A stretch of DNA of 64,000 nt, taken from the NCBI GenBank assembly GCA_037893225.1, contig JAZGUH010000089.1, positions 372,001 to 436,000 on the forward strand, read 5' to 3'. Position numbers and translations under genes: made by a program. The notes under the pieces are model-generated. The model was not told where the DNA came from. It saw only the letters and a list, made by a program, of their open reading frames with translations, and did no database searches. Positions 12,001 through 24,000 of this stretch are shown here, in pieces. Numbering within the stretch: position 1 is the first letter of the stretch; every line of letters starts with the position of its first letter. The DNA is from Hippasteria phrygiana (Eukaryota; Echinodermata; Asteroidea; Valvatida; Goniasteridae).

Positions 12001-15000
12001 CTGTCATCTTATTTAATTGTTATAGTTTTTTTAGTTGGACAGGATACTGGATGTTGCATGATCAGAAAGAAACAAGACAATTCTTATTTGGTGGAGAGTA
12101 TGCTACCCCTCCAACAATATACACAACTTGACCAGTTCGCGCCGGGATTATTTTTTTCCGAAAATTTCTATTTTCCAAAAAGGCAAAATATAGCAGCCAA
12201 CTTCTGATGTACAGCCAAATGCCAAACAAACTGATTTGCAAGTAGAGTCATTTCAACAGTATTTTACAATATTTCTTTCAATACTCCGGGTGCACCCACC
12301 GGAGCGTAATTTGTAGAACAACAGGTGCACAGCGGCCAAGTTCAAGTTCAACAAACGGTCCGCCTCCACAGACTCCTCGGACTTTGTGTGTGTGTGCAAA
12401 ACAAATGAGAGATTAGCGTGTTGAGACGTCACCCGGAGGTGAGTCCAGGCAAGCCTGACGTTTTAACCCGTCAGCCGTGCCCGTGTATAAAAACAGCCAG
12501 ATCGTGCGAACCCGTCCTCCGACGCGAACTGGTTAATAAGCCATTTTTTATATAGTTTTAACATACAATGTACATTTGACTTGACAAATTTTATTGACCA
12601 CTTCAGTGAATTATTATATTCATTGAAGACTGATCTCAACAATTAAGTTTGATAATGTGATGCCATTTAACATTAAAACCGATTATAACGCTTGAAAATG
12701 TAACTAAACACATAACTCACTTAACATGAATCGAATTTCATGGAATCTTTAACAGTGAAAAATTGCTGATGACTGTCGCAGAAAATTCTGCACTAACCGC
12801 CAGCGTAATTCACAGGTTAGCAAAATTGGCTTGTGTGTACATCCTATTAGGATTCTGTGATGATAGGGTTACAGCGGTTATCACAGAAATACAGGCTGTC
12901 GGCACAGAATTCAGCATTACTGATTACAACACATGTATATGACATTGGCTATGATCAACCAGATATACTTTACTTCTGTGTACAAGTACAACATTTAGGC
13001 AATGCACTGCATAATTAGTTCAGCTTGAACTGTTAAAATGCTGCATACAAACTCATCAATCTTCATATTGACATTTTACAAATGTTCAAGATATAGTATA
13101 CATGTATTAATGTTAATTCTTTGATTATGTCTGTGTAGATTTATGGTATATTTAAATAGTTTTAAAATGATGGCAATCAAATTTTGTAATTACTAAGCTG
13201 GGTAAATGTTGGAGAGAAAACCTTAAACAAGAAGACATACAAATTACAATACCTAAATTTGGTACACTGGGTATACTTGGATATATGTTGTATGTGTACC
13301 TCAATGCTATTACATTGCATTTTGTTCCATATCCATGTACATGTACTGTACATATATACATAGTATTGTTAACAGGTATTCTCGATGTGGAAAATGTAGA
13401 CTTTAATTAAAACCCTCCTGTTCTCACGGCCAAAATGGAGCCAGCTACCCTATATATCAAAACCTATCAAGTGACAGATTGAAAATACACACAAACTGTG
13501 AGAATTGGTGTTTAGAGTTTTTGATAGGCTGTGATAGTTATAAGTATAGGAGGGTTAATTAATGTAAAAATTGGAGCAAACCATATTCAAATACTTGCAA
13601 TATTACAAGAACCAGCGACAAGTCCACTCTGTCCTTGTCATGTAGATTTGAAATTATTGTCGGGATGATGCACACTGGTGAAGGCAAGATGAATTTGGGC
13701 AGCATCAACTTTTGTTTTGTATCCAAAGTTCTTAAATATTAAAATGTATTGCCCTCTGACACTGTATCACTGTCTGATGTGTTGATGCTACCGGCACATG
13801 AATCTTGATTTTAATCATTTTGGCAGATCTATGGGTGTATGGATGTGATCAAATCAAACTAAGATACCTTAGGGATCTTGAGGGGTGGTCTTGTGGTTCT
13901 TCCTACCACCTTTGTGAGGTTTGGTGTAGATTGCGTCGATTCCGGCAACTCCTCCTCTGGAAAGATGACCCAGTTCCAAGTCTGCATAGTTCAGTTCCTC
14001 TGTGTTATGTTGTGTTGCAGGATTTTTGGGTGAAGTAGTGTCCCTCCCAATAGCACCTGCTGATGGAATTTCCTCCTGCTCCTTGTTTTGTGTGTCAATC
14101 TTGGCATATATTGTGTCATCACTCAAGTGTTTCCTTGCTGCAGAAGATGCAGTTTCTTCATGGTTCTGAGGAAGACTGATAAACCCACAACTGGCACCTG
14201 TTGTATTGGCTTGTGGTGACATCGTGAAATGTCGGATCTCACCACGAGTAGTTTTACCAAGAAGAGCATATAAGGCCGTCTCACACTCTGCAGCATGTTG
14301 ACTTAGGCTATCTCTTGGAAGGTTTTCATATGTGAGGTTAGTCTGTGTTACGGTTATCGAAGTAGTGACACCCTCTTCCCTGGAATGTTCCTGGACGCTG
14401 CGGACTGCTTCTACCCTATGTGGTCTGTTCTCCTTCCGCTGGTTTCTCATGAAATATCTTACAAGGAGAACTATGACAACCAGAAGGAAAAGAATGGCCA
14501 CAACCCCGCCAATAATGACTCCATTTGGTAATCCCGGGGATTTAGTGTCTCCTCTGTCTTCAGGTTTCATTTCATTTGAGGAAGTGGTGGAAGATTGTTC
14601 AGTTTTGACAGTGGTATCATCTTCCCTTTCTTGCAGTAACATGGGGGTTGTAGAGGCAAGAACTGATGCCAGTGTTGTGACACTGTGAACTGTGAGGATA
14701 GCTGTATTGACACTGATGTAATGAATTCCATGATATATTGCTGTGCATGTTACCACAGAGAAAGCAAAGTATGTCTGTGAAATTGTGTTAATATGTAGAG
14801 TATTACTTCCTAACATAAAATGCCCCTTGTGATTATCTACTGTGGTCTTATTAATCATCACCTCTGACCTGTCATGTTTGACCACTCGCCAGGTGTACTC
14901 ACTAGGTATTGCTAAGGGTGTTGCCTCTAGAGTACATGTGAAAACTGCCGTCTCTCCTTCATTCACAGTTACTGTAGGGGGTGAGATTGAAGCATATGTT

Positions 15001-18000
15001 GGTATCTGCAGCGGTGTTATTGAGCATCTTGGACCGTTATTCCTATCTTGACCAGCTACACAAGTAAACTCCTTCAGGTTGTCAGTTGCATGCAATACTC
15101 GCTGTATCTGAGACACACGTCTGCGCTGGGTCTCTTGTGGTGGATTGACTTGACTAAGACCATTTGGTAGATTTATAAACCAGGATAAAGTGGCGTTTGG
15201 GTCCTCCTGTGAGAGAGTGCATCTTAAGGAAACATTGGCGCCTACTGTAGGCTTCAGAGGTATTATCGTACAAGACAGATTATGCCTCGGTGTTGGAATC
15301 ACTGTCAATGTAGCTTTTGCAGAGTTGCGGTTGTGGTGATGTTGATGAGGGTAATACAGTTGACACCAGTATTCTCCACTGTCCTGTAGCTGTGCATTTT
15401 GGATATTAAGGTGATACAGTCTTTCCCGTTTGTCAAGTTCAGTAGTCATGCGATCCCACAAATAGCTGTTTGTACAGTCAATATATTGCCTGAAAGGAGG
15501 ATTTGTTGCAGTGGACCTATACCAACGTAACCGTGGAGAATTACATTGGCTCATATACTCAGATCCACAGGTAAATTTTAAATTGTCTCCCTCATAGACT
15601 GTCTGGCTTGTTGGATTTAGTGAGAACTGACATTCTACTTGGAAGAGCAGCACCAAGACTAAAGTAGCAAGAGGCAGCATGTTGGATGACTTCATCAATC
15701 CACCAAGAGCTCGTGCAGGTGTTCTTTCCATGTCAAAGTTTGAATTGAAACCTCTGAAGAATTATTACCGCTGTTACTTGGAGATTAATTCAGAAGTAAG
15801 AAATTGACTTGAGCTTGGTATGTCCAGTTGAAGGCTTGGAGAATGGCAATCAGCTGCTCGTGACTACTACTCTAGCTCAGCCATGTAGATCAAGACTTCA
15901 TGATAGACTAAAGGATGTTGTACATATGTGTGGCCTTGCATACAGTTGTAAAAGATGAGACTGTTTTTCTTTCCTTGTCTTGGCCACTCCTTGCATATGT
16001 TGTTTTTTTTGGTCAGATTAATGGGCATGCACTCAATGTACATTGAATATTTATTCTAGAGGATGTTTGTCTATTTTCAGAGGAACTTCCTGTGGCTTTA
16101 TGAATGACTTCATTTCCCCTTAATTGTTTTTTGGGGGGAGTGACACTTTGCCTTTTTGGATGATTCCTGCATATTATGAAATACAAATTCAATTGATCTA
16201 TTTATTAAAATGTGAGTAATACAGAAATTGAATGATGCTACATTTGTTTACATTTATATTGTCAACTGAAAGAATGTCCCAACTAACAGGCTGTTCCTGA
16301 GTAAGCGTGCACATACATAGATCACCTTTCCCATGAGGGATCATGCAGCGTTTCCAGTCCATTCCCAGAGGAAACAGCAGGTGATCATTTTTGGAACAGC
16401 CCGTGAAGGGATAAGATTGCTCCAGATTTTTCATGATTTCAGGATTTTTGGTGAGACATCTTCCAGATTTACAGAAGATTTTTTGGGGGGTCTTGAAATT
16501 GTTTTTAATCATTCCAAAATGACCCCTGCAACCTGAAACAGTCTTCTTTTAATTCTGATGACCCTAGTTTTTGAATTTTGAATCTTCAGTAGAAAATAGT
16601 TTCTTATGCATTTTCAGTAATGCCATACAAATCAAATGCCTCTGAATGTTTCGTGGATTTGTCATTTTCGTCAAATCTCACCCCGGCATTGTTCTCATTC
16701 GAATGTTACAAGTGTTCCTACTTTTAAAATGTTCCTTGACTTTGACAAGCCAGAAGTTCATTATTTACAGCCAACCTTAACCCCTTGAGCACGGTATTTT
16801 ACGGGAGACGTCGGGGTGTTACAGTGGTTCTGGCAGCCAAATCGAACCGCTACGATGTGTTTGTGCAGTCAAGCATGACATACACAATAATCCAACAATG
16901 GATTAAAACTGCACAAACAGCTGCCAGTGGCCGGCGTCATCCGGCCTGGTGACACTTTTTTTTTTTGCACCCTGGTGTCATCTATACACAAGGGGTTAAA
17001 TGATCTTGTTACTCGTCTTTGTAGAACTACAAACTTGATCAGTGAAATTAATTAATACCTTAGTTGTCTTGAACATAGAGGTACTAAGGATGCTTCTTGT
17101 CACCTCTGTGTGGTTTGGCGTAGATCATGTTAACATCAGTTGCTCCTTCCGTGGTAGTGTGGCCCAGATCTAAGTCTGCATACTTCATTGCCTCTGTGTC
17201 ATCACTGCCATGTCGTTCTTTGTCTTGAGAAGACGTGGGCTCCAAGTTACGGGGAAGACTAACAAACCTAGCACCAACGGTGGTTTTGTTGGTTGGTGGT
17301 GACATCGTGAAGTGCCGGATGTCGTCACCTCTCCTCTTGTTAGGAACTGCGTACAAGTCTACTCTTGATCTTGCAGCATCTTCAGATGACCGACTTCCTA
17401 TTTGTGGTTCTGTTTGATCTCCAGAGCCCTGTCGAAGGTTTTCGTAAGTTTCTGTCACTGAGCCAGTAGCTCTCTCTTGCCCAGATGATTCTTGAACACT
17501 ACGTATCACAGGTTCACGACTGCGGTGGTTTTGTTTATTTTTAAACAAGAAACATCTAAGGAGAGCTATGGCAATCAGGAGGAAAATTACTGCAAGAATT
17601 CCCCCAATGAACAATCCAGATGTATAGCCATCAGAGTTACCAGGAAGAACAGTTAAGATGGCATCTTGGTCAGTTTGATATTGAGTGTTGTCCAAAACTG
17701 CAGTGCATCTGATTCTAGAGTTGTTGTAGTCTTTAGCCAACACGTCAGTCATTTTCATAATTTGACCTCTTAAACTGAGATCAAAATCATTTTTGTGGTT
17801 TTCTATTGTTGACGAATCAAGTGTCAGTTCTGATCCATCATCTCTATTGATATGCCATGTGTACTTGTCAGTTATAGGTATCATAGTGGTTGCCTCCAAA
17901 ATACATGCAAATTCTGCCGTCTGTCCTTCAATAATGGTCACCGATGAAGGGATAACAGAAGTCTTTGGTGGTATTTGGAGAGGCATAATGGAGCATCTGG

Positions 18001-21000
18001 GACCATTATCAATGTCTTGACCAGCCACACAAGTGAAGTTTTTCATGTTGTCAGTTTCATGCAATACTCGCTGTGTTATAAGTGTTTGTCCAGGAGAGAT
18101 CGCCTTTGATGGAGCGAGTTGGCAAATACCATGTGGCAGATTTTGGAACCAGGTAAGAAGACTAGTTGACCGCTCCTTCTGTGAGAGAGTGCAGTTCAAG
18201 GACACAGTTGAGCCAATGACTGGCTGTGGGTGCTCTTGTAATTCACATGTAGGGGAGAATCGTGGTTGTTGGGGGGTTACTGTCAAGGAGGCACTGACAG
18301 AGTTGTATGTTTCACTTATATTAGAAAAGTATAGTCGGCAGAAATATGTCCCTCCATCATCTGGCTGTACATTATAGATTGTAAGTCGATACTGCTCCAA
18401 AGCTGTATACAGATGAACTGTCATGCGATCCTTGAAAGGATTTTCCACTTTAGTGCAGCTGACAAGTTTTTCTTCTGAAGAAGTCTTGCCATTTAGCCTC
18501 TTCCAATGGAACTTTGGAATCAAGCAGCTTCCTGAACGATCTACAGCCATGTAGTAAGACCAGCAGGTGAATGTTGCATTGCCTCCCTCAACAACAGTCT
18601 GGCTTTGTGGAGCAGTTTGGAAACATTGCGCTTTGCAAATCAGTGATATAAAGACCAAGCTTAGATTCAGCATATTTGGAGGCACCATGGTGAGTGAAGC
18701 TTGCTGAGATCTTTTCTAAAAGATACATTTATCAGTGAATGACATCCAGTCAGTAAATGGAGTTCTAGGCACGTGTATTCTTCTTCACTGTCTGCAGATA
18801 ATTGTCAGTACTTTTGAACTGATCATGTAGGTTTTTTTGGTGAAGCTAAATGCAAAATTTCACTCTGAGTGACAATTGTTAATAAGATAATTGATAACTA
18901 ATATGCACGTGTTTGCTGATCATTCAACATCTTGCTAGCGATCTGATTTCTTTCCTTATCCCCCGCCCAGTTCACTCAGGGAAGTGGTTGAATGTTTTTG
19001 GAAATTTGCTTCCTCTTGAAAATGTGTAATGTTTACTTTGTATATTTTTGTTAATCAATTTCAATCTTCCCTTTTGTTGGAAAGTGAATCATCTGACTAT
19101 TTTTTCATCACTACTTCTGCTTTTGATTCATATTTTTCTTTTCATTTCTGTACTTTATTGCAGCTGTAATCAGAAGGGAAGGTTTCACATGTATCCTTGG
19201 TAATTCAACAAATTGCAGTGTTTGTCATTATAAGACAGAGGAAAAATATGTATTAATTTTTTGCATAGTAAAAATATAATGCTATGGACATGGAAGACAA
19301 AAATGCCGATTTTCTGGGATTTCTTTTTTATAGAATACAGATGACAAGGCCTTGGAGCTTGGTGTGAGTTTGGTAATGAAGCTGTTGAAAGATTTAAAAC
19401 TTGTCCAACCAAATACTATTTGTTACCCTTTAAGTACTTCACCAAGCCATGAGCAAAATATATAGAATCAGTTATCTCACTTATGCAAGAGTTCACCTTG
19501 ATGCTAAGATTATAACAGCCTTTGCAGTTTCTATGCATGATCGACAGGTTTTCCAAAAATACACTTGGCAAAAAATGTGATTTATAGTGGAGATGAAATG
19601 CAGGTTGATGTCAAGTTGTCCAGAACTTCAGTTTTAATTAAATGGAAAGTTATTGATATATGGGGACAAATGGATGTTGAAGATTTTCATAGGTGAGTTC
19701 AGTCTCAACTTCTGTCACTGACCCAGTGGCTCTCTCTTTCCTAGATGATTCCTGAATAGTACGTACCACTCGCTCATGACGGCGATGGTTTTGTTTGTTT
19801 TTGAACAAGAAACATCCAAGAAGAACTATGACAATTAGGAGGAAAATGACTGCAGGAATTCCCCCAATGAACAATCCATGTAGAAAGCTGTGAGATGTGC
19901 ATGTACATCCACCAGAGTTACCAGAAAGAATTATGATGGCATCTTGGTCAGTTTGATATTGAATGTTGTCCAAAACTGCGGTGCATCTGATTCTAGAATT
20001 GTTGTAGTCTTTAGCCAACACGTCAGTCATTTTCATAATTTGACCTCTTAAACTGAGATCAAAATAATTTTTGTGGTTTTCTATTGTTGACGAATCAAGT
20101 GTCAGTTCTGATCCATCATCTCTATTGATATGCCATGTGTACTTGTCAGGTATAGGTATCATGGTTGTTGCCTCCAAAATACATGCAAATTCTGCCGTCT
20201 GTCCTTCAATAATGGTCACTGATGAAGGGATAACAGAAGTCTTTGGTAGTATTTGGAGAGGCATAATGGAGCATCTGGGACCATTATCAATGTCTTGACC
20301 AGCCACACAAGTGAAGTTTTTCATGTTGTCAGTTTCATGCAATACTCGCTGTGTTGAAAGTGTTTGTCCAGGAGAGATCGCCTTTGATGGAGCGAGTTGG
20401 CAAAGACCATGTGGTAGATTTTGGTACCAGGTAACGAGCCTTGTTGACTGCTCATCCTCCGAGAGGGTGCATTTCAAGGACACAGTGGAGCCAATGACTG
20501 GCTGTGGGTGCTCTTGTAATTCACATGTGGGGGGTAATTGTGGTGGTTGGGGAAATCGTGGTGGTTGGGGGGTTGCCATTACTGTCAAGGAGGCACTGAC
20601 AGAGTTGTATGTTTCACTTATATTGGAAAAGTATAGTCGGCAGAAATATGTCCCTCCATCATCTGGCTGTACATTATAGATTGTAAGTTGATACTGCCTC
20701 CGAGTTGTATCCAGACGAACTGTCATATGATTCTTGAACGGATTTTCCACTTTAGTGCAGCTGACAAGTTTTTCTTCTGAAGAAGTCCCATTTAGCCTCT
20801 TCCAATGGAACTTTGGAATCAAGCAGCTTCTTGAAGGATTTCCAGCCATGTAGTAAGACCAGCAGGTGAATGTTGCATTGCCTCCCTCAACAACAGTCTG
20901 GCTTTGTGGAGCAGTTTGGAAACATTGCGCTTTGCAAATCAGTGATATAAAGACCAAGCTTAGATTCAGCATATTTGGAGGCACCATGGTGAGTGAAGCT

Positions 21001-24000
21001 TGCTGAGATTTTTTCAAAAAGATACATTTATCAGTGAATGACATCCAGTCAGTAAATGGAGTTCTAGGCACGTGTATTCTTCTTCACTGTCTGCAGATAA
21101 TTGTCAGTACTTTTGAACTGATCATGTAAGTTTTTTTGGTGAACCTGAATGCAAAATTTCACTCTGAGTGACAATTGTTAATAAGATAATTGATAACTAA
21201 TATGCACGTGTTTGCTGATCATTCAACATCTTGCTAGCGATCTGATTTCTTTCCTTATCCCCCGCCCAGTTCACTCAGGGAAGTGGTTGAATGTTTTTGG
21301 AAATTTGCTTCCTCTTGAAAATGTGTAATGTTTACTTTGTATATTTTTGTTAATCAATTTCGATCTTCCCTTTTGTTGGAAAGTGAAACATCTGACTATT
21401 TTTTCATCACTACTTCTGCTTTTGATTCATACAATTTTTCTTTTCATTTCTGTACTTTAATGCAGCTGTAATCAGAAGGGAAGGTTTCACATGTATCCTT
21501 GGTAATTCAACAAATTGCAGTGTTTGTCATTATAAGACAGAGGAAAAATATGTATTTATTTTTTGCATAGTAAAAATATAATGCTATGGACATGGAAGAC
21601 AAAAATGCCGATTTTCTGGGATTTTTTTTTATAGAATACAGATGACAAGGCCTTGGAGCTTGGTGTGAGTTTGGTAATGAACCTGTTGAAAGATTTAAAA
21701 CTTGTCCAACCAAATACTATTTGTTACCCTTTAAGTACTTCACCAAGCCATGAACAAAATATATAGAATCAGTTATCTCACTTATGCAAGAGTTCACCTT
21801 GATGCTAAGATTATAACAGCCTTTGCAGTTTCTATGCATGATCGACAGGTTTTCCAAAAATACACTTGGCAAAAAATGTGATTTATAGTGGAGATGAAAT
21901 GCAGGTTGATGTCAAGTTGTCCAGAACTTCAGTTTCAATTAAATGGAAAGTTATTGATATATGGGGACAAATGGATGTTGAAGATTTTCATAGGTGAGTT
22001 CAGTCTCAACTTCTGTCACTGAACCAGTGGCTCTCTCTTTCCTAGATGATTCCTGAATAGTATGTACCACTCGCTCATGACGGCGATGGTTTTGTTTGTT
22101 TTTGAACAAGAAACATCCAAGAAGAACTATGGCAATTAGGAGGAAAATGACTGCAGGAATTCCCCCAATGAACAATCCATGTAGAAAGCTGTGAGATGTG
22201 CATGTACATCCACCAGAGTTACGAGAAAGAATTATGATGGCATCTTGGTCAGTTTGATATTGAGTGTTGTCCAAAACTGCGGTGCATCTGATTCTAGAAT
22301 TGTTGTAGTCTTTAGCCAACATGTCAGTCATTTTCATAATTTGACCTCTTAAACTGAGATCAAAATCATTTTTGTGGTTTTCTATTGTTGACGAATCAAG
22401 TGTCAGTTCTGATCCGCCATCTCTATTGATATGCCATGTGTACTCGTCAGGTACAGGTATCCTAGTGGTTGCCTCCAAAATACATGCAAATTCTGCCATC
22501 TGTCCTTCAATAATGGTCACTGATGAAGGGATAACAGAAGTCTTTGGTGGTATTTGGAGAGGCATAATGGAGCATCTGGGACCATTATTAATGTCTTGAC
22601 CAGCCACACAGGTGAAGTTTTTCATGTTGTCAGTTTCATGCAATACTCGCTGTGTTGAAAGTGTTTGTCCAGGAGAGATCTCCTTTGATTGACCGAGTTG
22701 GCAAAGACCATGTGGCAGACTTTGGAACCAGGTAAGAAGACTAGTTGACCGCTCCTCCTGTGAGAGAGTGCAGTTCAAGGACACAGTTGAGCCAATGACT
22801 GGCTGTGGGTGCTCTTGTAATTCACATGTAGGGGAGAATCGTGGTTGTTGGGGGGTTACTGTCAAGAAGGCACTGACAGAGTTGTATGTTTCACTTATAT
22901 TAGAAAAGAATAGTCGGCAGAAATATGTCCCTCCATCATCTGGCTGTACATTATAGATTGTAAGTTGATACTGCCTCCGAGTTGTATCCAGACGAACTGT
23001 CATATGATTCTTGAACGGATTTTCCACTTTAGTGCAGCTGACAAGTTTTTCTTCTGAAGAAGTCCCATTTAGCCTCTTCCAATGGAACTTTGGAATCAAG
23101 CAGCTTCCTGAACGATCTACAGCCATGTAGTAAGACCAGCAGGTGAATGTTGCATTGCCTCCCTCAACAACAGTCTGGCTTTGTGGAGCAGTTTGGAAAC
23201 ATTGCGCTTTGCAAATCAGTGATATAAAGACCAAGCTTAGATTCAGCATATTTGGAGGCACCATGGTGAGTGAAGCTTGCTGAGATCTTTTCTAAAGGAT
23301 AAATTTATCAGTGAATGACATCCAGTCAGTAGATGGGTTAAAGTACGTGTACGTATATCTTCTTCACTGTCTGCAGGTAATTGTCAGTACTCTTGAACTG
23401 AACATGGTGGGGTTTTTGGTGAAACTTACTGCAAAGTTTCAATCCGTGAGTGATAATATGATAATTGATATCTAATATACACAACGTAGAGATGTGTTTG
23501 CTGATCATTCAACATCTTTCTAGCGATCTGATTTCTTTCCTTATGTTTTTGGAAATTTGCTTCCTCTTGAAAATGTGTAATGTTTACTTTGTATATCAAT
23601 TTTGATCTTCCCTTTTGTTGGAAAGTGAATCATCTGACTGGTTTTTCATCACTACTTCTGCTTTTGATACATAATATTTTTTTTTGCATTACCGTACTTC
23701 AATGCAGCTGTAATCAGAAGGGAAGGTTTCACATGTATCCTTAGTAATTCAAAAAATTGCAGTGTTTGTCATTGTAAGACGGAGAGAGAACAAAATATGT
23801 ATTTATATTTTGCATATTAAAAACATAGTGCTATAGACTTGAAAGACAAAACGCTGAATTTCTGGGATTTTTTTAGAATACAGATGACAAGACTTTACAG
23901 GTTGACGTGAGTTTGGTGATGGGCCCATTGAAAGATTTGAAACTTGTGTCCAACCAAATACTATTTTTCATAATGGTAGCCTTTATAAGTGCTTCACCCA

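Noticed and set aside
20988..21071. Longer N-terminus for Ig receptor 3 starting at 21071
   Set aside because: The extra 28 codons exist only because one upstream stop is substituted; the other units keep the stop and the signal peptide follows the inner Met.
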